NCBI GenBank assembly: GCA_035647175.1 | Contig: DASRNX010000126.1 | Span: 1 to 8,907 of the forward strand | DNA from: UBA3941 sp035647175 | Lineage (GTDB): Bacteria > Bacillota > Clostridia > Caldicoprobacterales > UBA3941 | Length of the DNA stretch: 8,907 nt | Direction: 5' to 3' | Shown here: positions 1-7,239 of the stretch, in pieces | How the letters are laid out: each line of letters starts with the position of its first letter | Position numbering within the stretch: position 1 is the stretch's first letter | Notes under the pieces: generated by a model | Database searches by the model: none | Told to the model about the DNA's origin: nothing | Seen by the model: the letters and a program-made list of their open reading frames with translations, nothing else | Program-made: the position numbers and the translations under genes

Positions 1-39
1 ATATTGATGGAATCTATCTATATACAAACAATTAATTTA

Positions 40-46
40 AAGGAGG
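40..46 (+). promoter_or_regulatory. Ribosome binding site of the GH42 gene
   Basis: AAGGAGG lies six bases before the ATG at 53, a near-perfect Shine-Dalgarno match. It fixes the start of the beta-galactosidase gene. The 39 bases before it are AT-rich and show no promoter I can defend, so the gene may continue an operon from the left. Confidence 0.9.
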
Positions 47-52
47 CCTATT

Positions 53-2071
53 ATGGGTAAAAAAACGGATAAGAAATTTACAAGAATTCTGTATGGCGGG
101 GACTATAATCCCAACCAATGGCCCAGGGAAGTCTGGGAAGAGGATATGCGCATCTTCAAAAAGGCAAGCATAAACAGTGCGAGTATCAACATCTTTTCTT
201 GGGCAAAGATTCAACCCTCAGAGGAAACCTATTATTTTGATGAGCTGGACGACATAGTCGAAATGCTCAGTAAAGAAGAATACGATATCGTTATGGCCAC
301 ATCAACGGCGGCGTTGCCTGCCTGGATGGTAAAGCGCTATCCGGAGGTGGCCCGCACGGACTATTATGGTCGCAGGCATAAGTTTGGGCAGCGCCATAAC
401 GCCTGTCCCAATAGCCTGGTGTACCAAAAATACGCCAAGGCTCTGGCAGAAAAGCTTGCAGAACGTTACGGTAAAAATAAGAACATCATCTGCTGGCATA
501 TAAACAATGAATACGCTGGGGAATGCTATTGTGAAAATTGCGAGAAGGCGTTTCGTGTTTGGCTCAAGAAAAAATACAAGACCATTGAGGCGCTAAATAG
601 GGCATGGAACATGGAATTCTGGGGGCACACCATCCATGATTGGGATGAGATAGTCCTACCCAACGCCTTGAGTGAGGGGATAGGGGAGAATAAGACGGCT
701 TTTGCCGGAATCTCCATCGATTACCGCCGCTTTAATTCCGACAGCTTGTTAGAAAATTTTAAGATGGAGCGAGATGCCGTTCGCAGATATGATCCCGATA
801 CCCCAATCACCAACAATCTGATGGGTACCTATAAGGGTCTGGATTATTTTAAGTGGGCAAAGGAAATGGATATAGTATCATGGGATAACTATCCCGCCTA
901 CGATACACCATGGAGCATGACCGCTATGCGCCATGACCTGATGAGGGGTCTTAAGGGGCAACCCTTCATGCTTATGGAGCAAACACCCAGCCAGCAAAAC
1001 TGGCAGCCCTATAACTCCCTTAAAAGGCCCGGACAGATGAGGGCCCAGAGCTACCAGACCATAGCCCATGGGTCGGATACCATCCAATTTTTCCAGCTAA
1101 GGCGCACCGTCGGTGCTTGTGAGAAGTTTCATGGGGCGGTCATAGCCCATGTAGGCCATGAAGATACCCGGGTCTTTAGAGAAGTAGCTCAGCTGGGCAG
1201 GGAATTAAAAGGGCTGGATCGCATTTTAGGTTCCGATAATCCATCTAAAGTGGGGATAATATTTGACTGGGATAACTATTGGGCACTGGAATACACCAGC
1301 GGACCCCATGAGGACCTTATGTATGTGGAGCAGATCCATAATTGTTATCGCTACTTCTACGACAAGAAAATCCCCGTAGACATGATTCCTACAGATGGGG
1401 ACTTTGGTAAATATGATATAGTCATGGCACCTGTTCTCTATATGGTTAAGGAAGGGGTCGGTGAAGCTCTGGAAGAATATGTAGAAAATGGGGGAATCCT
1501 GGTCACCGGCTTTATGAGCGGCATCGTGGATCAATCCGACAATGTCCACCTTGGGGGTTATCCGGGTCCCCTTCGCAAGATGGCCGGCATTTGGGTTGAA
1601 GAGATAGATGCCTTGGCTCCGGAGCAGCATAATTCGGTAGCCTTTACCGATGGCAGCGAATATACCTGCAAAATGCTATGTGATTTGATGCACCTTGAAG
1701 GCGCCGAGAGCTTGGCCGATTATTCCAGCGATTTCTATGCCGATACTCCCGCCATAACCAGAAATGAGTTTGGTAAGGGAAAGGTATTCTATATAGGTAC
1801 GGATCTGGAGGAAAACGCTCTGGATAAGGTGTTGGATCAGGTAACGGCTGAGGCCGATGTTCCTCCTATTATAGATGAGCCCACCGATCTGGAAGTTACC
1901 TGCAGGGAATCAGAAACAGAGAAGATGTACTTTATCATAAACTTCGTCAAGGATGAGCAGCCCCTGCCAAAGTGTTTTGTAGGAGAGAAGGATTTATTAT
2001 CCGGCAGTGAACTAAAAGATGATACCATATTGAAGCAATACGATGTAGTCATGGTATCCCTACCTAAGTAA
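53..2071 (+). CDS. GH42 beta-galactosidase, cytoplasmic
   Basis: This 672-residue enzyme should hydrolyse terminal beta-galactosides, probably galacto- or arabinogalacto-oligosaccharides brought in by a transporter. It has the usual GH42 length and layout: a TIM barrel at about 10-390, the trimerisation domain at about 398-600 and a short C-terminal beta domain at about 610-672. The acid/base is Glu153 in the NNEY motif and the nucleophile is Glu309 in MLMEQTPS. Cys118, Cys158, Cys160 and Cys163 (CYCENC) match the zinc-binding cysteine cluster of many GH42 enzymes. There is no signal peptide. The start is set by the AAGGAGG site. It converges on a GH51 arabinofuranosidase, which suggests shared use on arabinogalactan; the substrate is inferred, not seen. 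Related genes are called ganA or bgaB, but I cannot choose a symbol. Confidence 0.95.
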   Translation: MGKKTDKKFTRILYGGDYNPNQWPREVWEEDMRIFKKASINSASINIFSWAKIQPSEETYYFDELDDIVEMLSKEEYDIVMATSTAALPAWMVKRYPEVARTDYYGRRHKFGQRHNACPNSLVYQKYAKALAEKLAERYGKNKNIICWHINNEYAGECYCENCEKAFRVWLKKKYKTIEALNRAWNMEFWGHTIHDWDEIVLPNALSEGIGENKTAFAGISIDYRRFNSDSLLENFKMERDAVRRYDPDTPITNNLMGTYKGLDYFKWAKEMDIVSWDNYPAYDTPWSMTAMRHDLMRGLKGQPFMLMEQTPSQQNWQPYNSLKRPGQMRAQSYQTIAHGSDTIQFFQLRRTVGACEKFHGAVIAHVGHEDTRVFREVAQLGRELKGLDRILGSDNPSKVGIIFDWDNYWALEYTSGPHEDLMYVEQIHNCYRYFYDKKIPVDMIPTDGDFGKYDIVMAPVLYMVKEGVGEALEEYVENGGILVTGFMSGIVDQSDNVHLGGYPGPLRKMAGIWVEEIDALAPEQHNSVAFTDGSEYTCKMLCDLMHLEGAESLADYSSDFYADTPAITRNEFGKGKVFYIGTDLEENALDKVLDQVTAEADVPPIIDEPTDLEVTCRESETEKMYFIINFVKDEQPLPKCFVGEKDLLSGSELKDDTILKQYDVVMVSLPK

Positions 2072-2073
2072 AA

Positions 2074-2111
2074 ACAAGCCCCTTCGTGGAAACGAGGGGG
2101 CCTGTTTTTTT
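2074..2111 (+). terminator. Rho-independent terminator, probably bidirectional
   Basis: The arms at 2074-2087 and 2092-2105 pair over 14 positions with one A-C mismatch and one G-U wobble around a GGAA loop. Seven T follow (2105-2111). The hairpin begins right after the GH42 stop. The A run before it (2070-2074) gives five T on the other strand, so it can also stop the converging GH51 transcript, whose stop codon is at 2173. Confidence 0.9.
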
Positions 2112-2172
2112 ATGCACCACGCATGATACATAATTTGATGGTGAATATTCGCTATTGGGGTTAGAGTAACGA

Positions 2173-3657
2173 TTATTTTTCTATTGCCAATAACACAACC
2201 GATTTTGGAGGCAGATTAATTGAAAGGCTATTGTCATCCAGAATATTATAATCGTTGAAGGTTTTGGGCTGAACTTTTTCAGGCTCCTGGAAGGTGTTGT
2301 GATCGTTCATATTGTCAGAGGTGAGGATCCGGCCTGTTATTCTACCTAAGAGCAATCCCCTAAGCTTAAGATTTAGATCCGTAGGCTCGCTATGGTGAAG
2401 ATTGCATAGGGATACATGGATTATTCCGTCCTTATTTTTAGAAGCGGAGGCACTGACTTGGGGTATAGAACTATCTCTACCCTCGTATGCTGCGCTTTTA
2501 AGGTCTATGGGAAGCAAGGTGGCATCCTGGTGGACCTTATACATTTTAAACACATGATAGGTGGGGGTCGTAAGCATTTTATCCCCCTCAGTCAGTATAA
2601 CGGATTGGAGCACGTTTATAGTTTGGGCTATGTTGGCCATCTGTACCCTGTCGGCATGGTTGTTAAAGATATTGAGGTTGATACCCGCCACCAGAGCATC
2701 CCGCAATGTGTTTTGTTGATAGAGAAAGCCCGGATTAGTGCCCGGCTCTACATCATACCAAGTCCCCCATTCATCGACTATTAGACCGATTCGTTTTTCA
2801 GGATCATATTTATCCATGATGGTGGAGTGTCTGGTAACCAGCTCCTCCATATGTAAGGTCTTGGCCATGGTAATGAACCAGTCCTGTTCATCGAATTGAG
2901 TAGAGGACCCTTTGGCTTCCCAGGTTCCCGGGACGGTATAGTAGTGCAGGCTCAAACCGTCCATCATGTTGCCGGCTTCGCGCATCATTACCTCTGTCCA
3001 GTGGTAATCGTCGGTGTTAGGGCCGCAGGCAATCTTATATATACGGTTTTTGCCGTAGCTGCGGACATAGGTTTGGTAGCGACGATATTCGTCGGCATAG
3101 TATTCGGCCCTCATGTTGCCGCCGCAGCCCCAGTTTTCGTTCCCGACCCCAAAATATTTAAGGGACCAAGGCTCTTCCCGGCCATTCTCCCTGCGCCAAT
3201 CGGCCATAGGAGAAGTACCGTCAAAGGTAATATATTCTACCCATTCCGACATCTCCTGAACAGTACCGCTCCCCAGATTCCCGCAGATATAGGGCTCGCA
3301 TTCTAAGAGTTCACACAGCTTCAAAAATTCATGGGTGCTGAAATGGTTGTTCTCTGTAACCCCGCCCCAGTGGGTATTGATCATCTTTTTGCGGTTTTCC
3401 CTTGGGCCTATGCCATCCTTCCAATGATACTCATCGGCGAAACAGCCTCCCGGCCATCTAAGGACGGGGATGCCCATTTGTTTCAGGGCGTCTAGGACAT
3501 CCTTGCGAATCCCGTGGGTGTTAGGGATGGGCGAATCCTCCCCTACCCAGATGCCCTCGTAGATGCACCTACCAAGATGCTCCGAGAAATGGCCATAGAT
3601 ATTTCGGTTGATCACGGTGCTTCCAAGGTCGGCGTTTACCACTAGACGATTCTTCAT
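2173..3657 (-). CDS. abfA: GH51 alpha-L-arabinofuranosidase, cytoplasmic
   Basis: This 494-residue enzyme should release terminal alpha-L-arabinofuranose from arabinan, arabinoxylan or arabinogalactan oligosaccharides. Length and layout match bacterial GH51: a TIM barrel to about residue 375, then a beta-sandwich to the end. The acid/base is Glu174 in GNENWG and the nucleophile is Glu296 in VDEWGTWYD, almost the same positions as in the well-studied Geobacillus AbfA. The family motifs FSEHLGRCIYEGIW (about 24-37) and RWPGGCFADEYHW (67-79) are present. There is no signal peptide, so it acts inside the cell on imported oligosaccharides. The start at 3657 has a strong ribosome binding site. It converges with the GH42 gene and has its own candidate promoter, so it is not in that gene's operon. 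The symbol is the common family name, used by homology. Confidence 0.95.
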   Translation of the reverse strand: MKNRLVVNADLGSTVINRNIYGHFSEHLGRCIYEGIWVGEDSPIPNTHGIRKDVLDALKQMGIPVLRWPGGCFADEYHWKDGIGPRENRKKMINTHWGGVTENNHFSTHEFLKLCELLECEPYICGNLGSGTVQEMSEWVEYITFDGTSPMADWRRENGREEPWSLKYFGVGNENWGCGGNMRAEYYADEYRRYQTYVRSYGKNRIYKIACGPNTDDYHWTEVMMREAGNMMDGLSLHYYTVPGTWEAKGSSTQFDEQDWFITMAKTLHMEELVTRHSTIMDKYDPEKRIGLIVDEWGTWYDVEPGTNPGFLYQQNTLRDALVAGINLNIFNNHADRVQMANIAQTINVLQSVILTEGDKMLTTPTYHVFKMYKVHQDATLLPIDLKSAAYEGRDSSIPQVSASASKNKDGIIHVSLCNLHHSEPTDLNLKLRGLLLGRITGRILTSDNMNDHNTFQEPEKVQPKTFNDYNILDDNSLSINLPPKSVVLLAIEK

Positions 3658-3663
3658 TTTGTA

Positions 3664-3674
3664 TCCTCCTCCTT
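3664..3674 (-). promoter_or_regulatory. Ribosome binding site of the GH51 gene
   Basis: The minus strand reads AAGGAGGAGGA, two overlapping AGGAGG registers, six bases before the ATG at 3657. This supports the assigned start. Confidence 0.85.
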
Positions 3675-3688
3675 GTTAATGGTTCATG

Positions 3689-3717
3689 ATTATATGGATA
3701 GACTACTTCTAACTAAA
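3689..3717 (-). promoter_or_regulatory. Candidate promoter of the GH51 gene
   Basis: A perfect -10 box TATAAT lies on the minus strand at 3689-3694. The -35 position at 17 bases (3712-3717, TTTAGT) is poor. Transcription would start near 3682 and give a leader of about 25 bases carrying the ribosome binding site. A good -10 with a weak -35 fits a promoter that needs an activator, but the box was found by eye. Confidence 0.45.
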
Positions 3718-3725
3718 AATTCATC

Positions 3726-3761
3726 ATCTGCAGATAAATTTAACCTGTTGTGCTAGTTAAA
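3726..3761 (-). promoter_or_regulatory. Palindromes upstream of the GH51 promoter, possible operators
   Basis: Two dyads lie just upstream of the candidate promoter. One is the perfect 10-base palindrome ATCTGCAGAT (3726-3735). The other is TTTAAC (3739-3744) and GTTAAA (3756-3761) with an 11-base spacer. They sit about 45 to 80 bases before the presumed transcription start, where an activator of arabinose use could bind. I do not recognise either as a known AraR- or LacI-type site. Confidence 0.25.
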
Positions 3762-3793
3762 CATATTGGCAATGAAGTCATCCGCTTTTCAAT

Positions 3794-3822
3794 AGCCCAT
3801 TACCTTTATCACACAATGGGTT
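3794..3822. repeat. Short hairpin
   Basis: AGCCCATT (3794-3801) pairs with AATGGGTT (3815-3822) around a 13-base loop, with one G-U pair. No T run follows on either strand, so it is not a standard terminator. It lies next to the larger inverted-repeat block at 3829-3981. Confidence 0.4.
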
Positions 3823-3828
3823 GATGAA

Positions 3829-3981
3829 CTATATGTTTTACGACAAACATTCTACATTAGTATACGGGTGTCGTAAAACATTATCCTCAATTCATATGTT
3901 ACGAAAAATACATTGCTTTAACGCAAAATCGGATAACTTAACTGATTTTGTATTGAAAGATCTTTTTCGTAACATATATAG
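3829..3981. repeat. Two long perfect inverted repeats with related arms, MITE-like
   Basis: Hairpin one has arms ATGTTTTACGACA (3833-3845) and TGTCGTAAAACAT (3869-3881), 13 bases perfect, with a 23-base loop. Hairpin two has arms ATATGTTACGAAAAA (3894-3908) and TTTTTCGTAACATAT (3963-3977), 15 bases perfect, with a 54-base loop. That loop holds a further 7-base stem (CAAAATC 3924-3930, GATTTTG 3944-3950). All four arms share the core ATGTT(TT)ACGA. The outer edges CTATATG (3829-3835) and CATATATAG (3973-3981) also mirror each other, as in the ends of a small non-autonomous element. There is no ORF and no clear target duplication. It lies between the stop of the lipoprotein gene and the GH51 promoter, where it could also act in RNA. 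The repeats are certain; the nature is not. Confidence 0.6.
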
Positions 3982-4053
3982 CACAGTGCGATAAAATTAG
4001 TTTCCGCATTGTTTATCTACAGATAGTTGACGGATAAAGGGATAATGACCTAC

Positions 4054-5181
4054 TTATAGATCGCTATGAAATTCCTGGGAGGCATATACCCTGCCGTCCT
4101 CACCGAGGTAAACACCTACACCCATATATTCATAGTCCGGCTGTAGTATGTTCGCCTTATGGCCTTCGCTGTTCATCCATATGTTAACCCAAAACTTGGC
4201 TGTCACTTCACTTTCTTCGTATCCTTCTGCGAAGGCTATGTTTTCCCCTATCATGCTGGCGTTTTTCCCCAGAACTAACCCGCCAAACAATTCAAATTGA
4301 TTCGCTACAGAGCCGCTATAGGGGGATTCATGGGCAAAGTAATCCTTATCATACATTTCCTTGGATTTTTTTCTGCCTATCTTCCGTGCTGTATCGCTCC
4401 ATTTCAGCGTGGTTAAACCCAAAGCCTGTCTTTCCTTATTACAAAGCTTTAAGATCCCCTTCTCTACGTCGGCTAGGTATTTAGAATTTGATTGTTTTTT
4501 GGAATCGGGTTTTGGGGATTCCCCGGTATCGGCAGTATCGGGCTTTGATCCCGGTTTTGATTCCGATTTTGGCTTTTCCTTTGGCGGATCCTTTTTAGTA
4601 ACTACAACCTCTTTGCTTGATAAGTACTTGCCCGACACATAGCCCGGAGTACCCTCAAAATCCACCTTATACCAACCATCAGGGGTCTTTTCAAGGGCCT
4701 TTACCTTTGTTCCCACGGACAAAACGCTGATTATATCGCTATGGGTATTGGAATTTTTTCTAAAGTTAACACTTCCCATCACCCACATATCCATATTAAC
4801 TTTGGTTCCCGGTTTTGGGGTAGTTTTTTCGGACCCACTGGGCCTATCCTTGGGGGATTCGCTTGCCTTTTTGTCATCGGAATTGTTCTCATTATGAAGA
4901 TCCGCTTCGGCATCCCCGGCGTCAGGGTTTTTGGTATTTTTAATGCCATCGTCGGTCGTCTCTACCGTATCTTCTCCGGCGGGTTCCAAGGTAAGATCAT
5001 CTTCATTTGATGGGTCGTCAGGTTCACCTGCATCCTCCATAGGATTTTTTGCATCATAGTGTTCATCGGGATTAGTATCCCAGTCCCCATCCAATAGGAA
5101 ATCCAGGCATCCGGTCAAATTCATTAGACTGAAAAAACAAACCATAAGAGCAAGAATGATTTTTTTGTTTCGTCGCTTCAT
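4054..5181 (-). CDS. Lipoprotein with SH3b and CAP (YkwD-like) domains
   Basis: The likely product has 375 residues. Residues 1-25 form a lipoprotein signal: MKRRNKK, a hydrophobic stretch, then lipobox LTGC with Cys25 as the lipid site, so the protein should be anchored outside the membrane. A strongly acidic linker follows (to about 105), then an SH3b domain (about 130-190, VNFRKNSNT to GYVSGKYL) expected to bind cell-wall peptide. A Lys/Pro/Ser linker (about 190-235) leads to a C-terminal CAP domain (about 236-375). CAP landmarks are NKERQALGL, His284 in FAHES, Glu313 in GENIA and His341 in SEGHKANIL. CAP proteins of this type are common in spore formers; their activity is mostly unknown. 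The ATG at 5223 is in frame, but it lies at the predicted transcription start with no ribosome binding site, so the ATG at 5181 is preferred. Confidence 0.88.
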   Translation of the reverse strand: MKRRNKKIILALMVCFFSLMNLTGCLDFLLDGDWDTNPDEHYDAKNPMEDAGEPDDPSNEDDLTLEPAGEDTVETTDDGIKNTKNPDAGDAEADLHNENNSDDKKASESPKDRPSGSEKTTPKPGTKVNMDMWVMGSVNFRKNSNTHSDIISVLSVGTKVKALEKTPDGWYKVDFEGTPGYVSGKYLSSKEVVVTKKDPPKEKPKSESKPGSKPDTADTGESPKPDSKKQSNSKYLADVEKGILKLCNKERQALGLTTLKWSDTARKIGRKKSKEMYDKDYFAHESPYSGSVANQFELFGGLVLGKNASMIGENIAFAEGYEESEVTAKFWVNIWMNSEGHKANILQPDYEYMGVGVYLGEDGRVYASQEFHSDL

Positions 5182-5187
5182 ATAATT

Positions 5188-5194
5188 CCCCCTC
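5188..5194 (-). promoter_or_regulatory. Ribosome binding site that decides the lipoprotein start
   Basis: GAGGGGG on the minus strand lies six bases before the ATG at 5181. The alternative ATG at 5223 has nothing comparable, and starting there would put 14 extra residues before the lipoprotein signal. Confidence 0.7.
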
Positions 5195-5228
5195 ACAATC
5201 ATACCTATGTAATGTCGTATCACAGTAT

Positions 5229-5237
5229 ATTATAGCA
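5229..5237 (-). promoter_or_regulatory. Extended -10 promoter of the lipoprotein gene
   Basis: The minus strand reads TGCTATAAT, a perfect extended -10 element. No good -35 lies 16-18 bases upstream, which such promoters can do without. The start would be near 5222, giving a leader of about 40 bases to the ATG at 5181. Confidence 0.55.
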
Positions 5238-5401
5238 GAATATTAAGCCGGATGGGGGCAATAAGGTCTAGTTTAATTTTATCTTGGAGTTGTTTATCTG
5301 GTAGTAGTCATCGGGCATATATCCCTCGACCCGTAAAAACCTGTGTGATGTAATTGCTTCCAATGTTATAACAACTTAATCCATAACTCTGGCCCATTAT
5401 C
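5238..5401. other. Intergenic region between divergent genes, with a short leftward ORF
   Basis: The region separates the lipoprotein promoter from the ORF at 5402. On the plus strand I see no ribosome binding site, no convincing promoter and no signal-peptide frame leading into 5402; the stop TAA at 5384-5386 closes that frame. On the minus strand 35 codons are open from 5375 to the stop at 5268-5270, ending VEGYMPDDYYQINNSKIKLN. The composition is protein-like, but it has no ATG or ribosome binding site, so it is either a gene remnant or chance. Confidence 0.3.
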
Positions 5402-7183
5402 ATGCTGTGCTATAAAGATAATGAGTCACTGATAGGGGGGGTGGCTTCGCTGGCGCTTTCGACCACCGCCATCCAATCTTTTATTCTAAAGCTTCCCGAT
5501 TATATAGAAAACGTCTATGCAATGCAGGAATTTGATATGGATCTGGCAGAAAATGTGGTGTTAAAGGGCAAAAATTATTTGGATAATCCCCCCGATGCGG
5601 ACAAAATGGCCGATGCATTGGAAGAAATGTTGGATATTTATAGGGGGAAAAGGATGGCCCCTGGGGACTTCTATGACAAACTAAAAGGAGAGACCGGTGA
5701 TCTGTATTTGGGTTGGCCCTATGATAAGTACATAGAAACTAAAGAAGGACAACCGGCTGCATCAATAGGATTAAAATCTGTTTTAGGAGCCCCGGGGCGA
5801 AAAGAAAAGTATAATAAATCCTTATTGCTTAAGGATATCTATCTGTTTCAAAAGGAGATAGAAAACATTTTTTTAAAGGCAGCAGAAAAATGCAAAGGGG
5901 GAACAGAAATTATTCAAAAGGATCAAATTGATCTTATCTACGATTGTGGGCTCTTATATGTGCAACTTCGGAGGGCGGCGGATAGCTTATTCGAGATAAA
6001 TACCGACGGGAAAAGCGAAGTTGATGAGATCTACAAAGGGCTTCTGTCCGTGAATAAGAGGATGCTCTATTTCGATGACGATGAACATCTGCCGGATTTG
6101 TGCATCACATATGATGATGGTCGCAGCTTAGCGGGATATCCGGATACCGTTTGGTGGGATGGAAGGTATGATGAATATCATAATCATTTTCATGGCAGTA
6201 CACAAAAGAAGCTTTCAAAGGATATATTTGAACCTCGGTATACACCATATATTCATCTTCATGATAACGGTAGTTACCAATTTAATGTTAACCTCTATGA
6301 AGGGATGGCACTCTTAAAGGGTAAGTGGGAAATAGACAAGGAAGACAGCAATATCGCATACCTTCATAAACCGACCAACGTTGTCACAGATATCAACTTT
6401 GATAGATTGGAACTGAGACGGGTTTCAGAATCCAAATTTGTATTGGACGGGGTCGAGAATATAGGGTTCCCCGGGTTTTATAGCACCTCATCGGGCGGGG
6501 ATATCTATATGAAGGAGGGAGACGAATCTTTGATCACCCACAAGATAGAAAAGTACAGATCCCATGACTGGGCAAAGCTGTATATGGACTTTATCGATGG
6601 AACTGAGATGATAATAAGCGAGTGGAACAACTTTTTAACCCTTGATTATGATATCTCGGGTCCCAGTTCTGTGGTGCTGTATGACATAGATTCCGATGGG
6701 GTTCCGGAACTATTCATCGAAGAGGAATCAGAGGGCCTATTCTATATATTGACCATAAGGAATAACAAGGTGGTCTATTTGGGTTACGCCAATTCAGGGT
6801 GGGTTGTAAAGCAAAGGAATATAGAGACTGGGGAGGATGAGACCTTTATCTATGGCACTGCAGATACCGATGGAGGATACTTCGATGTAGGCAGTCTAAA
6901 ACTCGTTGGGGATGAGCTTATATTTAACGTTATATTTTGGGAAACCAGTTGGATAGAAGGCGAAGAAAACAAACACGAATTTCGTGTAGGGGATAAGGAG
7001 GCGGATATTGATACATACGCAAAGGAATTACAGGGTTTTATCAATAGTTACGAGAGGATAGGTGAAGCGAGGAAATATCACAGTGTAAATTATTATTCCG
7101 ATTGGGGAGATTTCCATCTAAGCAGGGAAAAGTTTATAGATGTCTTATGTGATTACATGGAGTCTCCGGGATCCTTGAGGTAA
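5402..7183 (+). CDS. Uncharacterised protein with lipocalin-like and DxDxDG segments, probably missing its N-terminus
   Basis: The open frame gives 593 residues. I do not recognise a named family. Residues about 25-225 look mostly helical and charged. Residues about 280-370 (YTPYIHLHDNGSYQFNVNLY onward, ending near GGDIYM) resemble the small lipocalin-like beta domain of clostridial surface lipoproteins. Residues about 385-515 contain YDIDSDGVPELFI, where Asp428, Asp430, Asp432 and Glu436 form a calcium-loop-like DxDxDGxxE motif, also typical of secreted clostridial proteins. Yet there is no signal peptide or lipobox, no ribosome binding site before the ATG at 5402, and a stop only six codons upstream. 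Other starts (GTG at 5441, ATG at 5522) have no properly spaced site either. The likeliest reading is a 5'-truncated gene for a secreted lipoprotein. A true cytoplasmic protein or an unusual start remains possible. Confidence 0.65.
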   Translation: MLCYKDNESLIGGVASLALSTTAIQSFILKLPDYIENVYAMQEFDMDLAENVVLKGKNYLDNPPDADKMADALEEMLDIYRGKRMAPGDFYDKLKGETGDLYLGWPYDKYIETKEGQPAASIGLKSVLGAPGRKEKYNKSLLLKDIYLFQKEIENIFLKAAEKCKGGTEIIQKDQIDLIYDCGLLYVQLRRAADSLFEINTDGKSEVDEIYKGLLSVNKRMLYFDDDEHLPDLCITYDDGRSLAGYPDTVWWDGRYDEYHNHFHGSTQKKLSKDIFEPRYTPYIHLHDNGSYQFNVNLYEGMALLKGKWEIDKEDSNIAYLHKPTNVVTDINFDRLELRRVSESKFVLDGVENIGFPGFYSTSSGGDIYMKEGDESLITHKIEKYRSHDWAKLYMDFIDGTEMIISEWNNFLTLDYDISGPSSVVLYDIDSDGVPELFIEEESEGLFYILTIRNNKVVYLGYANSGWVVKQRNIETGEDETFIYGTADTDGGYFDVGSLKLVGDELIFNVIFWETSWIEGEENKHEFRVGDKEADIDTYAKELQGFINSYERIGEARKYHSVNYYSDWGDFHLSREKFIDVLCDYMESPGSLR

Positions 7184-7189
7184 ATATAG

Positions 7190-7208
7190 AAAGGGGTTTT
7201 ATCCCTTT
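7190..7208. terminator. Weak hairpin between converging genes
   Basis: AAAGGG (7190-7195) and CCCTTT (7203-7208) pair perfectly around a 7-base loop, just after the stop of the rightward ORF. No T run follows on either strand, so termination would be weak. It overlaps the end of the nine-codon leftward ORF. Confidence 0.3.
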
Positions 7209-7228
7209 AGAATACATCTTATCACCAT
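7199..7228 (-). pseudogene. Start of a cut-off gene: good ribosome binding site, then only nine codons
   Basis: On the minus strand AGGAGG (7236-7241) overlaps the TAG stop of the acetyltransferase gene. Seven bases later comes an ATG (7228), but the frame reads only MVIRCILKG before TAA. Such tight spacing is typical of a second, translationally coupled gene in an operon. The sequence suggests that the rest of this gene was lost or replaced. A genuine nine-residue peptide cannot be ruled out. Confidence 0.35.
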
Positions 7229-7239
7229 TACTGTACCTC

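Noticed and set aside
302..1630. Several leftward ORFs of 63 to 134 codons inside the GH42 gene
   Set aside because: They lie antisense to a clearly conserved enzyme, lack ribosome binding sites and have no recognisable domains.
2141..2160. GAATATTC palindrome between the converging glycosidase genes
   Set aside because: An eight-base palindrome in AT-rich DNA without a nearby promoter is likely chance.
2416..3306. Rightward ORFs of 122 and 136 codons inside the GH51 gene
   Set aside because: They are antisense to a complete GH51 gene and their sequence is explained by that gene's codons.
5435..5441. Run of seven G near the start of the 593-codon ORF, a possible frameshift site joining a hidden upstream frame
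   Set aside because: Both other frames upstream of the run hit stop codons within a few bases, so no frameshift restores a leader.
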